Source of the DNA: JBBROS01 sp965260935
GTDB lineage: Bacteria > Pseudomonadota > Alphaproteobacteria > Acetobacterales > Acetobacteraceae
Direction: 5' to 3'
Length of the DNA stretch: 64,000 nucleotides
NCBI GenBank assembly: GCA_965260935.1
Contig: OZ253374.1
Location: 4,216,001-4,280,000, forward strand
The notes beneath the pieces are model-generated. The model was given only the letters and a program-made list of their open reading frames with translations, had not been told where the DNA came from and ran no database searches. The translations under genes were made by a program, and so were the position numbers. This document shows positions 9,281 through 18,026 of the stretch, in pieces (within the stretch, counting starts at the first letter, position 1; the number at the start of each line of letters is the position of its first letter).

Positions 9281-10241
9281 CATCCAGGCCCATCTCGCGG
9301 ACCTGCTCGTGCGTTGGCAGGTCAAGCGGCGGCTGGGAGACATGCAGGACCTTGGCCGGGTCAAGGCCGTGTTCGAGGGCGGAACGCTTCCTGCTCCGCG
9401 TGGCGTGCGCTACCGCCCGGCAACGTTGGGCGGTGTTCCGGGGGAATGGGTCGAGGCCGAGAACGGCGGGAACGCCGGGGCGGCGCTGTTCTACCTGCAC
9501 GGCGGCGGGTTCATCGCCTGTTCGCCGAAATTCCACCGACCGATCACCGGCTGGTATGCCGGGCATGGCTTCCGGGTGTTCGCGCCGGATTACCGGCTTG
9601 CGCCGGAGCATCCTTTTCCGGCCGCGGCCGAGGATTCCGTCGCGAGCTGGCTCGCCTTCCGCCGGGACGTGGCTGGTCCGGCCGTGGTCTCGGGCGAGTC
9701 CGCCGGGGGCAATCTCGCCCTCGCGCTCATGCTGTCGCTTCGAGACAAGGGCGAGGTCTTGCCCGATGCCGCGGCGCTGTTCTCGCCGTCAACTGATTTG
9801 GCGGAGAGCAGCGACTCGATGCGGACGAATGCGCGGCGCGACGCGATGTTCCCCGGCGACAAGCTGGCCAGCCTGGTCCACGCCTACCTTGCCGGGGCGG
9901 ATCCGCGAACGCCGCTGGCGTCGCCGCTCCATGCCGACCTTGCCGGGTTGCCGCCGATGCTCATCCACGTTGGCGAGCGGGAGGTGCTGCGCGATGATTC
10001 GACCCAGCTCGCCGAGCGCGCCCGCGCTGCCGGCATTTCAGTGGAGCTGAAAGTCTGGCCGGTGGTGCCGCACGCATGGCAACTCGCGCATGCAACGGTG
10101 CCGGAGGGACGGCAGTCGCTTCAGGCCGCGGCTGACTTCCTCCACGACGTGTGCGCAAGGACAAGTGAGCGGCTCCCGACACCAGGAACCGCTCGGCCCC
10201 GGCTCAGATGTAATGCTCGGCGAGCGGCGCGAAGCCGTTAA
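9273..10241 (+). CDS. Alpha/beta hydrolase, hormone-sensitive-lipase (HSL) type esterase
   Basis: Carboxylesterase of the HSL/BFAE family, 322 residues, no signal peptide. The oxyanion-hole HGGG is at 76-79, DYRLAPEHPFPAA follows near 106, the nucleophile Ser143 sits in GESAGG, Asp is in the GEREVLRDD segment and His in VVPHAWQ. The GTG start at 9273 follows AAGGAGG and overlaps the preceding dehydrogenase stop. The last 38 bp overlap, tail to tail, the decarboxylase gene on the other strand; the Arg-rich end (TARPRLRCNARRAARSR) is probably the result of read-on into that gene and not part of the fold. Confidence 0.88.
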   Translation: MASIQAHLADLLVRWQVKRRLGDMQDLGRVKAVFEGGTLPAPRGVRYRPATLGGVPGEWVEAENGGNAGAALFYLHGGGFIACSPKFHRPITGWYAGHGFRVFAPDYRLAPEHPFPAAAEDSVASWLAFRRDVAGPAVVSGESAGGNLALALMLSLRDKGEVLPDAAALFSPSTDLAESSDSMRTNARRDAMFPGDKLASLVHAYLAGADPRTPLASPLHADLAGLPPMLIHVGEREVLRDDSTQLAERARAAGISVELKVWPVVPHAWQLAHATVPEGRQSLQAAADFLHDVCARTSERLPTPGTARPRLRCNARRAARSR

Positions 10242-11334
10242 AGCTCTGGCTGGCGTAGGTCGTTACGTAAGCGCCTGTTGCCAGCAGGTTGACGCGGTCG
10301 CCGGACCGTAGCGCCAGCGGCAGGCGGTAGTTGGACTTCTCATACAGCGTGTCGGCGCCGTCGCAGGTTGGGCCGGCGATGGCGACGGGGCCGGTCTCCG
10401 TGCCGTCATGGTCGGTGGCGAACCGGTATTTGATCGATTCGCCCTCGGTCTCGGCCAGGCCGCCGAAGCGCCCGATATCGAGGTACACCCAACGGGTCGG
10501 GTCGGCACGGTCGCGCTGGCAGACGAGCACAACCTCCGAGGCGATGACGCCGGCATCGCCGACCACGAACCGGCCGGGTTCAATCAGGATTTCCGGCAGG
10601 TCGTTGCCAAAGTGCTCGGTCATGGCGCGCATGATGGCATCGGCGAAGCGGTCGATGCCGGGGATCTCGTCGCGATAGCGGACGGGGTAGCCGCCGCCGA
10701 GATTGACCATCCGCAGCTCAATGCCGGCACGGGCAAGGTCGGTGAACAACATGCCGGCCTTGCCGATGGCCGCTTCGTAGGCGCCCGTCGTGGTCTGCTG
10801 GCTGCCGACATGGAACGACAGCCCATACGGGTCCAGCCCCAGTTGCCCGGCCTCGATCATCAACTCGCGGGCGATCTCGGCGGTGGTGCCGAACTTGCGG
10901 GAAAGGGGCCACTCCGCGCCGGCGTTCTCAACCAGCAGGCGGCAATAGACGCGGCTGCCAGGGGCGTGTTCGGCCAATTTCAACAGCTCCTCGCGGCTGT
11001 CGAACGCGAACATGGTGACGCCTGCTCGGTGCGCGCGGCGGATGGCGGCAGCTTTCTTGATGGTGTTACCGTAGCTGATGCGCGCGGCTTCGGCCCCGGC
11101 CTGCAAACAGAACTCGATCTCCTCGAAGCTCGCCGCGTCGAAGCGGCTGCCGAGGCCGACGAGGCGTTGCAGGATGGGCAGCGCCGGGTTGGCCTTCACG
11201 GCATAGTAAACCTGGGCGAGCGGAAGGGCGCGGCCGATCGCGCGGTAGTTTTGCTCGACGCGGTCGACATCGAGCACGAGGCACGGGGTCGGAAGGGCTC
11301 GATCCTCAAGGAAATGGGCAACTTTGGGAGTCAT
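10204..11334 (-). CDS. Type III PLP-dependent decarboxylase (ornithine/lysine decarboxylase-like)
   Basis: Alanine-racemase-fold decarboxylase that most likely turns ornithine into putrescine, the entry to polyamine synthesis. 376 residues, as usual for bacterial eukaryotic-type ornithine decarboxylases. The PLP lysine is Lys47 in YYAVKANP, HVGS binds near 178, the glycine loop NLGGGYP near 216, EPGRF near 252 and the active-site Cys in GPTCDGADTLY near 320. Ornithine versus lysine, or diaminopimelate-like substrates, cannot be settled by eye, but the Cys-Asp motif favours ornithine/lysine. It overlaps the esterase gene tail to tail. Confidence 0.87.
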   Translation of the reverse strand: MTPKVAHFLEDRALPTPCLVLDVDRVEQNYRAIGRALPLAQVYYAVKANPALPILQRLVGLGSRFDAASFEEIEFCLQAGAEAARISYGNTIKKAAAIRRAHRAGVTMFAFDSREELLKLAEHAPGSRVYCRLLVENAGAEWPLSRKFGTTAEIARELMIEAGQLGLDPYGLSFHVGSQQTTTGAYEAAIGKAGMLFTDLARAGIELRMVNLGGGYPVRYRDEIPGIDRFADAIMRAMTEHFGNDLPEILIEPGRFVVGDAGVIASEVVLVCQRDRADPTRWVYLDIGRFGGLAETEGESIKYRFATDHDGTETGPVAIAGPTCDGADTLYEKSNYRLPLALRSGDRVNLLATGAYVTTYASQSFNGFAPLAEHYI

Positions 11335-11633
11335 CGCAGAAATCCTGGGTCAGACACCCTTCACGCCGCGCATCCCGTGGTGCGAAGCGGTTCGGGCGGG
11401 GTTGGACGGAACGGTCGAACGAACCAGCGGAAGTAAACGTGCCAGAACGCTTGACGTCGTTGCGTAACCCCCTCGGGCCAGAGGCACGTGCGTTGCTGCG
11501 TGGACGCGGGAAATAGGGTGCGATGCCGGAGTGCGCAAGAGAGAATATGTTGGCTCTTGCAAAACGGTGTCGTGCGTCTTTGTTCCGGGCGAGCGTTATC
11601 GCAGTCTGACGCCAACCGAGAACGGACACTTGA

Positions 11634-12713
11634 ATGGCAGACCGCCCGAACGAGAAAGTTGAAGAAATCGCGTCGCCTGCCCTGGCTGAGGCAATGGCCA
11701 CGGAAGTGCTGCCTGTTGCCGCCACCAACGCCGAGACAGCGCGGCTGTTGCGGGCTCCTGACGCGCACGTGCTCGGACGCCACGCCGAGTCCCCGGCAGG
11801 GATTGCCTGGCCGGGGTGGAAGGCGGTCTTGCGCCGGACCGTCCTCGAAATGCTGACCGACCGCGTGTCGCTGACGGCCGCCGGGTGCGCGTTCTATGGC
11901 ACACTGGCGCTGTTTCCGGCCATCTCGATGCTGATCTCGATCTACGGGCTGCTGTTCAACCCGCAAACGGTGCTGCCGCAATTGGAGGTGATGCAGGATT
12001 TGCTGCCGCCGGCCGCCTACCAACTGATCTCGCAACGGATCGAGCTGCTGGTGAGTCGGCCAACCGGGACGCTGACCCTCGGTCTCGTGTTCAGCACGCT
12101 GGTGGCGCTTTACCTTTCGGCGGCGGGAGCGAAATCGATCATCGGCGCCTTGAACCTTGCCTATGAGGAGCACGAGCGGCGCAGTTTTCTGCGCTACCAA
12201 CTCGTAGCGTTCGGGATCACGCTATGCGTGATCCTTTGTACGGCGCTCGGCATCAGCTTTCTGGTGGCGTTGCCGCCCGCGCTCACGTCTTTCGGGTTCG
12301 TGTCGCACCAGCGTACCCTGATCAGCGCCGTCAGCTTAATGCTGCTGGTCGCCGCGGTGCTGACCGGGTTGTCGCTACTGTACAGGTTCGGCCCTTGCCG
12401 GGCGTCGGCGCGATGGACCTGGGTGACGCCCGGGTCGTTGGTGGCAACCCTGCTGTGGGTTGCGGCGTCGGCGCTGTTCTCGGTCTACGTGTCACGGTTC
12501 GCCAGCTACGACACGACCTATGGCCCGCTCGCGACCGTTGTAGTGGTTATGATGTGGTTCTACGTCACGGCATACGTCATCCTGCTCGGCGCGGAGCTGA
12601 ACGCCGAGCTGGAGTTGCAGACCTCACGCGACACGACGAACGGGATCCCGAAGCCGATTGGCCGCCGGGGCGCTTATGTTGCCGACCACGTGGCGGCCGG
12701 CAAACGGCGCTGA
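11634..12713 (+). CDS. YihY/virulence factor BrkB family inner-membrane protein
   Basis: Polytopic membrane protein of the YihY/BrkB family, whose molecular role is not settled (the old name ribonuclease BN is wrong). 359 residues, with an N-terminal cytoplasmic segment of about 70 residues, then about six membrane helices. Family motifs are visible: DRVSLTAAGCAFYGTLALFP near 79, a long amphipathic section, and the C-terminal FASYDTTYGPLATVVVVMMW with LLGAELNAELE. It starts about 300 bp from the divergent decarboxylase gene; I see no clear regulatory site in that gap. Its stop is 7 bp from the end of the convergent rlpA-like gene. Confidence 0.9.
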   Translation: MADRPNEKVEEIASPALAEAMATEVLPVAATNAETARLLRAPDAHVLGRHAESPAGIAWPGWKAVLRRTVLEMLTDRVSLTAAGCAFYGTLALFPAISMLISIYGLLFNPQTVLPQLEVMQDLLPPAAYQLISQRIELLVSRPTGTLTLGLVFSTLVALYLSAAGAKSIIGALNLAYEEHERRSFLRYQLVAFGITLCVILCTALGISFLVALPPALTSFGFVSHQRTLISAVSLMLLVAAVLTGLSLLYRFGPCRASARWTWVTPGSLVATLLWVAASALFSVYVSRFASYDTTYGPLATVVVVMMWFYVTAYVILLGAELNAELELQTSRDTTNGIPKPIGRRGAYVADHVAAGKRR

Positions 12714-12720
12714 CCCTGGT

Positions 12721-13146
12721 TTAGTTCGGCGCCTCAGCCACTTCTTCGGCGTTGGAGGAGGTCAGCGGAACGATCGTGACCGTGGCGAGGCCTTGGTTGA
12801 CGATGCCGAGACGACCGGCCGCGCCTTTCGACAGGTCGATGATGCGCCTTTTCTTGGGCGGCAGCCGGTCATTGATCGTGACCACCACGCTTTGGCCAGT
12901 CTGCTTGCGGGTGACGCGGACCTTGGTGCCGAGCGGCAAGGTGGTGTGCGCGGCTGTCATCGCATTCTGGTTGAAGACCTGGCCGCTGGTGGTGCGCTTG
13001 CCTTGCAGCCCAGGACCATACCAGCTTGCCTTGCCGCTTTGCTTCCATTGTTTGTCGCCGTGCCGGGCGGACCCGGCATCGGCATTGCCTGTGAAAGCGA
13101 CAAGGGCAACAGCGAGAGTGATAAGGCGGGTGACACGGGCGAGCAT
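12721..13146 (-). CDS. RlpA-like septal ring lytic transglycosylase domain protein
   Basis: Secreted protein with a double-psi beta-barrel like RlpA, which cleaves glycan strands free of stem peptides at the septum. 141 residues: signal peptide up to about 24 (cleavage after ADA), then the barrel with GKASWYGPGLQGKRTTSGQ, FNQNAMTAAHTTLPLGT and VVVTINDR. His67 and Asp93 match the residues needed for RlpA catalysis. There is no SPOR domain and no lipobox, so it is shorter than classic RlpA and probably soluble in the periplasm. Likely a single-gene unit. Confidence 0.85.
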   Translation of the reverse strand: MLARVTRLITLAVALVAFTGNADAGSARHGDKQWKQSGKASWYGPGLQGKRTTSGQVFNQNAMTAAHTTLPLGTKVRVTRKQTGQSVVVTINDRLPPKKRRIIDLSKGAAGRLGIVNQGLATVTIVPLTSSNAEEVAEAPN

Positions 13147-13407
13147 TCTGGCTCCATAATCGTTTCAACAATAGCAATGCCGTTCAATCCCAGCGAGATC
13201 AAGCCGGAAACAAAGCAAGATTGGCAACTCGGGCGGAAAGATCAGCCCGCTATTGCCACATTACAGCCATAATCAGCCTGGCCGTCATGCAGTTAAATCC
13301 TTGCAAGGAGGCTAAGTTTCCTGGCGCCGCGATTATTTCGCGACGACGCTGGTCCACAATACAGTTGCGGAAACGGAATGTAATACTGAAGTTGACTGCT
13401 GAATGGT

Positions 13408-14199
13408 TTAGCGGATCAGCCCAGTCAACGGACTCGACGGATCGGCGCCCATGCGGCGAGGCATACGTCCCGCCAGGTGAGCGAGGCGGCCGGCCTCAAC
13501 CGCCGCTTTCATGGCCCGCGCCATGCGAACCGGGTCGGTCGCGTGGGCAATGGCGGAGTTGAGCAACACGCCCTGGCAGCCGATCTCCATCGCAATCGCG
13601 GCGTCGGACGCGGTGCCGACCCCGGCATCAACCAACACCGGGACGTTGGCCTGGTCGATCAGCATGGAGATCATGGCCGGGTTCTGTAAGCCAAGGCCTG
13701 AGCCGATCGGGGCGCCGAGAGGCATGATGGCGACGCAGCCCATCTCTTCGAGGCGCTTCGCGGCGACCGGGTCATCGGCGCAGTACACCATGACCTCGAA
13801 ACCATCGGCCAGCAGGGCGGCAGCGGCCTCGAACGTTGCGGCCATGTCAGGGTAAAGGTGCGGCGGCGGACCGAGCACCTCGAGCTTAACAAGGTTCCAG
13901 CCACCCGCCTCGCGCGCCAAGCGGAGTGTGCGCACGGCTTCGTTGGCAGTGAAGCAGCCTGCGGTGTTGGGCAGGTAAGTATATCGCTTGGGATCAACGA
14001 AATCCTGCAACATGGGCGCATTCGGGTCAGACAGGTTGACCCGGCGCACGGCGACGGTGACGATTTCGGCCCCCGAAGCCTCAATAGCAGCGGCAGTCTC
14101 TTCCAAATTCTTGTATTTGCCGGTGCCGACGATCAGTCTCGAACGGAACGTGCGCCCGGCAACTGTCCAGGTGTCGTCGGCAGTTGCGAAGCCGTCCAT
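13408..14199 (-). CDS. thiG: Thiazole synthase
   Basis: ThiG joins deoxyxylulose phosphate, dehydroglycine/iminoglycine and the sulfur of ThiS thiocarboxylate to form the thiazole of thiamine. 263 residues, TIM barrel. Lys105 in NLVKLEVLG is the Schiff-base lysine; PLGAPIGSGLGL, VLVDAGVGTASDAA and GVLLNSAIAHA are conserved. Start ATG at 14199 follows the GGGGGAGG provided by the last codons of thiS, 2 bp after its stop, so both are translated together. I looked for a TPP riboswitch upstream and did not find one. Confidence 0.95.
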   Translation of the reverse strand: MDGFATADDTWTVAGRTFRSRLIVGTGKYKNLEETAAAIEASGAEIVTVAVRRVNLSDPNAPMLQDFVDPKRYTYLPNTAGCFTANEAVRTLRLAREAGGWNLVKLEVLGPPPHLYPDMAATFEAAAALLADGFEVMVYCADDPVAAKRLEEMGCVAIMPLGAPIGSGLGLQNPAMISMLIDQANVPVLVDAGVGTASDAAIAMEIGCQGVLLNSAIAHATDPVRMARAMKAAVEAGRLAHLAGRMPRRMGADPSSPLTGLIR

Positions 14200-14201
14200 T
14201 G

Positions 14202-14420
14202 TTAGCCTCCCCCGATGAAATGCACGATCTCAAGCCTGTCGCCGGATGCAAGCTGAGTCGCCTGATAGGCCGAACGCGGCACGATCTCCTCGTTGCGCTC
14301 GACTGCCACCTTGCGCTGGTCGAGATTCAGGCGCTCCAGCAGCCCGGCCACGGTGGTCTGCGGCGGCGCCGCGGTCGGCTCGCCGTTCACGGTCAGGGCG
14401 AAGGCGTCGATCGTCTCCAT
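14202..14420 (-). CDS. thiS: Sulfur carrier protein ThiS
   Basis: Small ubiquitin-like protein (72 residues) whose C-terminal Gly-Gly is adenylated and converted to a thiocarboxylate that donates sulfur to ThiG. The N-terminal strand reads LTVNGEPT, and the protein ends EIVHFIGGG, the hallmark tail (three Gly here; the last two are the functional pair). ATG at 14420 fits the family start; upstream in-frame sequence is not ThiS-like. It sits directly before thiG. ThiF and thiO/thiH partners are not in the window. Confidence 0.93.
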   Translation of the reverse strand: METIDAFALTVNGEPTAAPPQTTVAGLLERLNLDQRKVAVERNEEIVPRSAYQATQLASGDRLEIVHFIGGG

Positions 14421-14488
14421 GAACGAGATATGAGCGCCGCCGCGCTTGAGCGCAAGTTCGGGGGGAGACCGGCCACCCGAGGAGCCGC

Positions 14489-14851
14489 TTACCTGATCCC
14501 TGGGTCGGAGCACTGGATGCCGCTGGCAGTGACCACCAGGTTCGGACTGCGATTGCCTTGGCGCAGTTCCGCCGGCGTGCAGGCGCGGGTGCGGCCGTAG
14601 CCCTTCTGCGCCATGCAGGCGGAAACGCCGTCGCCGATCTGCGACCAGCGGCGGACAGGCGAAGCGAGCCATGCAAGGCCGGTCTTGGCGTTCCGCTTGT
14701 TGACGGCCGAGGAAACAGCATCGTCGCAGGCGTCGACTGCGGTCTGATAGGTGGGAGACGACGTGTCGGTGCGGGGCGGGGGCGTGTAGCCGCAGGAGGC
14801 TGGAACGAGGAGGGCGGCAAGCACGGCTGTGCGCTGGATCGAACGGGGCAT
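14489..14851 (-). CDS. Small lipoprotein of unknown function
   Basis: 120-residue protein with a lipoprotein signal: basic start (MPRSIQR), hydrophobic stretch and lipobox LVPASC with Cys20 as the predicted lipid-modified residue. The mature part has four further Cys, at about 42, 79, 91 and 114, which may form two disulfides in the periplasm. I recognise no domain. It ends about 70 bp before thiS on the same strand and may share its transcript, but a thiamine link is only suggested by position. Confidence 0.7.
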   Translation of the reverse strand: MPRSIQRTAVLAALLVPASCGYTPPPRTDTSSPTYQTAVDACDDAVSSAVNKRNAKTGLAWLASPVRRWSQIGDGVSACMAQKGYGRTRACTPAELRQGNRSPNLVVTASGIQCSDPGIR

Positions 14852-14985
14852 GGGACGGCGCGACCTTGTGCCAGCCGGGCGTGATTGGCAAGTTTCACTT
14901 GATGCGCAAGGCCGATCGTCGGAAGTTCGGAGTAGCTGGGCGTTTCACGCCTTTCTTCCGCAACGCTCATCTTCTGGTTTGATTG

Positions 14986-16572
14986 ATGCCTGAACAAAAG
15001 CCGCAAGCCGATGCAGACCGCCACGACATCCGATTGCGGCAGCAAAGCCTGGTCGCGGAGTTCGGTTTGTTTGCCTTGGCTCAAGATCGGGCTGAGCACG
15101 TGTTCGCCGAGGTTTGCCGGGTTGCTGCGAGCGGGCTCGGCACCCAATTCGCGAAATTGATGGCCTATGACCGGGCGCGGAACGACTTCTTGGTCGTGGC
15201 CGGGGTTGGCTGGAAGCCCGGGGTCGTCGGGCAAGCGCGGGTCCCTGGCGACCTCGGCAGCGCGGCGGGCTACGCGTTCAAGACCGGGCAGCCGGTGATC
15301 TCGAACGAGCTGACGCTGGAGGACCGGTTCTACACCCCGGCGCTGCTGGCCGCGCACAAGATCACCAGGGCGATCAACGTCATCGTTCGGAACAAGGGCG
15401 AGCCGTTCGGCGTGCTCGAGGTGGACAGCGCGCGGGAGACGGATTTCAGCACGCTCGACCTGTCGTTCGTGCAGTCGTTGGCCAACACGGTCGCGGTGGT
15501 GGCGGAGCGGGACCGGGCGGTGGCGGCGCAGCGCCGCAGCGAGGCGCTGGCCCAGAGCGTGATTGAGGCCAGCCCCGACTGGATCAGCGTGCTGGATGGC
15601 GAGGAGCGGGTTCGGTTCACGAACGAGGCCGGGTTGCGCCTGCTGGGCGGCGTGGACGTGGCAGGGCGGCCCTGGGCCGAGCTATGGCCTGAAGCGGAGG
15701 CGGCGCGGATCAGGTCGCTGATGGTGCGGGCGGGGCTGGACCGGGCGGTGGCCGGCACGGCGATCCGTTGCGAGGCGTGCCGTCCGGCGCCGGATGATGC
15801 GGCGAGCTGGTGGGACGTATCGCTCTCGGTGCTTCCTGAAGGCGGCAGCCCGGGCGGCGAGCGCCGGTTCGTGGCGATCGCGCGGGACATCACGAGCCGG
15901 ATCGAAACGGAAGCGGCGCTGCGGGAGGCGGTCGAAGGGCAGGAACGGGCGCTGGCGGACAAGGATGTGCTGATGCAGGAGGTGCACCACCGGGTGAAGA
16001 ACAGCCTGCAATTGGTGCAGACGTTCCTGAACTTGCAGGCGCGGGCGGCGGCTGAACCGGAGATTCGGGCGCAGCTTCGGGATGCGGCCAGCCGAGTCGT
16101 GACGGTGGGGGCCGTGCATGACCGGCTGTATCGGGGCGGATCGGTGACGGAAGGAGACGCCGCGGCCTACCTGGCCGGGCTGCTGGAGGATTTGCAGTCC
16201 GCGGTGCCCACGGACGCGGTTGGGCGTCCGATGACGCTGCAAGCCGAGACGTTGGTGCTGCCGGCCGAGCAGTTGACCCGGCTGGGGCTGGTCATGACCG
16301 AGCTGGTGACGAACGCGATCAAGTACGGGCGTGGAAAGATCCACGTCCTCTTGCGCACGCTGCCCGGCGGGGCGGAGCTGACGGTTGAGGACGAGGGGAA
16401 CGGTTTCGCGCCGGATTTCGATCCGGCAAACAGCCGCGGCCTAGGAATGCGGCTGATCCACGCGATGGCAAAGTCGGGCAGGGAGGCGCTCGCGATCGAC
16501 CGGGAAGCCGGGCATGGGCGGATCACGTGCCGGCTCGTGCTTGGAAGGCCGCTGGCAGAAGCTGAGAGATGA
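14986..16572 (+). CDS. GAF-PAS sensor histidine kinase (HisKA_2/HWE type)
   Basis: Cytoplasmic sensor kinase of 528 residues without membrane helices. An N-terminal GAF domain (about 20-175), a PAS domain (SVIEASPDWISVLDGEERVR, about 188-310), then a HisKA_2 dimerisation helix with the phospho-accepting histidine in EVHHRVKNSLQLVQTFLNLQ (His334/335) and an HATPase domain with TELVTNAIKYG (N box), EDEGNGF (G1) and GLGMRLI (G2). This layout is common among alphaproteobacterial general-stress or light/redox sensors. No response regulator lies nearby. ATG at 14986 was chosen over an overlapping TTG. Confidence 0.9.
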   Translation: MPEQKPQADADRHDIRLRQQSLVAEFGLFALAQDRAEHVFAEVCRVAASGLGTQFAKLMAYDRARNDFLVVAGVGWKPGVVGQARVPGDLGSAAGYAFKTGQPVISNELTLEDRFYTPALLAAHKITRAINVIVRNKGEPFGVLEVDSARETDFSTLDLSFVQSLANTVAVVAERDRAVAAQRRSEALAQSVIEASPDWISVLDGEERVRFTNEAGLRLLGGVDVAGRPWAELWPEAEAARIRSLMVRAGLDRAVAGTAIRCEACRPAPDDAASWWDVSLSVLPEGGSPGGERRFVAIARDITSRIETEAALREAVEGQERALADKDVLMQEVHHRVKNSLQLVQTFLNLQARAAAEPEIRAQLRDAASRVVTVGAVHDRLYRGGSVTEGDAAAYLAGLLEDLQSAVPTDAVGRPMTLQAETLVLPAEQLTRLGLVMTELVTNAIKYGRGKIHVLLRTLPGGAELTVEDEGNGFAPDFDPANSRGLGMRLIHAMAKSGREALAIDREAGHGRITCRLVLGRPLAEAER

Positions 16573-16623
16573 AGTCATCTAGGTGCCTTAACGGCGTATG
16601 ACGCCCGGATGACTTGCTTGCGC

Positions 16624-17631
16624 CTACGTGGTTTGTTTACGAGCCGCTTCGTCCCCGGCGCGGAGGGCGTCCTGTGCCACGTTCTTGGCATTGCTGGCCA
16701 GGTCGCCGCTTAAGGCTGAGTCAAGCATCTGTCCCGGGCTTTTCCCCTCGGCGAGACCATGTTGCCTGGCGCTGTCTTGGCCTGCCTCCATTGCTGCGTG
16801 CGCCATGTTGCTGCCTCTATCCATCGCGGACGCGGCGAGTTCGTTGGCGGTCTGGCGAGCCTGGCCGGCAACGCCGCCAAGGAGATCCTCTTCGGCATCG
16901 GATTGCGGGAGGAGCGAGCCGAGCAGGGCGCCCGCTGTCAGGCCGAGGGCTCCGAGCAAGACAGGGCTTTCGATGAGGCCAGCGATTAAGTTGCTGCTGG
17001 TATGCGTAGCGGCTTGGCTGCTACGGGATAGGGCACCGCCGGCGCTTTGGGCGGCTGATTGGAGCGAGGCGCCCGCTGACCCAACGGCGCCGCTGACGGA
17101 CCCGGCTACGTTGCCCGCGCCGTCCCGTGCGGCCCGGAAGCCATCGGCTGCAGTTTGCCGCACTCTTTCCACGGCGTCGCTGACACGGTCAGTGTATGAT
17201 TGCTGCGATTCCTCCGCGTCGCGGGCGATGCCGACGGCGTGGCCCCGCGCCTCGGTCAGGCGCTCGGCATACAGGTGCTCAGGCTCGTCAGGTTGCCGTG
17301 CGACCCGGCGTTCGGCGGTTCGCAGCCGGGCACTGAAGTCTTCGCCCGCGTATGGCGCAGTGTCGGCATTGGTCGGGCGAGGGTTGGAGGCCATCAGCCA
17401 GGCAAGGCCTATGCCGGTCAGTGCGGCCGGGAGCGGGTTTTGCCGGACGCTGTCCATCAAGTTGCGGCCGAACTCCGCGCCCTCGTTGCCACGGACGTAG
17501 GCTAAGAGGTCATCAACGACTTGGCCGGGGGAGAAGCGGTCTTGCAGGGCGTTCAGGTTGCTGCCCAGCCTGGTGCGGGTTTGATCCAGGTCGCGCTCGA
17601 TGCGGGCCGGGTCGGGAGTGTCGTTGGCCAT
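16624..17631 (-). CDS. DUF3618 domain-containing membrane protein
   Basis: 335-residue protein with an N-terminal DUF3618 signature (ARIERDLDQTRTRLGSNLNA), two hydrophobic segments (about 70-85 and 225-245) and long Ala/Gln/Ser-rich helices in between, probably coiled coil. Function unknown; such proteins occur in alphaproteobacteria next to holin-like and other helical stress proteins. Its ATG overlaps the stop of the preceding gene (TGATG), so it is the third gene of a coupled cassette. The low-complexity middle is helical in character and resembles desiccation/stress proteins only in composition. Confidence 0.75.
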   Translation of the reverse strand: MANDTPDPARIERDLDQTRTRLGSNLNALQDRFSPGQVVDDLLAYVRGNEGAEFGRNLMDSVRQNPLPAALTGIGLAWLMASNPRPTNADTAPYAGEDFSARLRTAERRVARQPDEPEHLYAERLTEARGHAVGIARDAEESQQSYTDRVSDAVERVRQTAADGFRAARDGAGNVAGSVSGAVGSAGASLQSAAQSAGGALSRSSQAATHTSSNLIAGLIESPVLLGALGLTAGALLGSLLPQSDAEEDLLGGVAGQARQTANELAASAMDRGSNMAHAAMEAGQDSARQHGLAEGKSPGQMLDSALSGDLASNAKNVAQDALRAGDEAARKQTT

Positions 17632-18026
17632 CAGCTATGCTCCTTAACGACGCGGATGTCTTTCTCGATGCTGGAGACAGTCCGGTTGGGGGTTAGGGTT
17701 TTGAGCGAAAGGCCGGACAAGCCGGAGCGGGCGACCAAGGCGCCGATGCCGATGATCACGACGCCGACGATGAGGAACGCGGCCCAGGCCGGCATGACGA
17801 GAGCCAACGCAGCCGCGGCGGCTTGCAGCAGGACCACGAGCCCGGCGAACGCGACAAGCGCGCCGCCCAGGAGCCAGATGGCGGACACGAGAAGCGTATC
17901 GAGCTTCTGGTCCATTTCGGCGCGGGCAAGCTTGATTTCGCCGCGGACGAGGCCTTGAACGTCGGCGATGACGCTGGAAAGGATGTCTCCGAGGCTGGAG
18001 GTTCCCTCCGGCTTAGCTCCGCTCAT
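17631..18026 (-). CDS. Phage holin-like (Phage_holin_3_6 family) membrane protein
   Basis: 131 residues. An N-terminal amphipathic helix (SLGDILSSVIADVQGLVRGE, IKLARAEM) is followed by two membrane helices (about 45-68 and 75-95) and a polar tail. This matches the widespread actinobacterial/alphaproteobacterial family named after phage holins, although members here are chromosomal and not tied to lysis. ATG at 18026 is supported by family start and by its 14-bp overlap with the upstream gene; its stop overlaps the next start. Likely anchors or modulates the membrane in the same stress response as its neighbours. Confidence 0.8.
   Translation of the reverse strand: MSGAKPEGTSSLGDILSSVIADVQGLVRGEIKLARAEMDQKLDTLLVSAIWLLGGALVAFAGLVVLLQAAAAALALVMPAWAAFLIVGVVIIGIGALVARSGLSGLSLKTLTPNRTVSSIEKDIRVVKEHS

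Noticed and set aside
14421..14488. Possible TPP riboswitch before thiS-thiG
   Set aside because: Neither the CTGAGA nor the ACCTGAT core word of the THI element appears in the right place on the minus strand.
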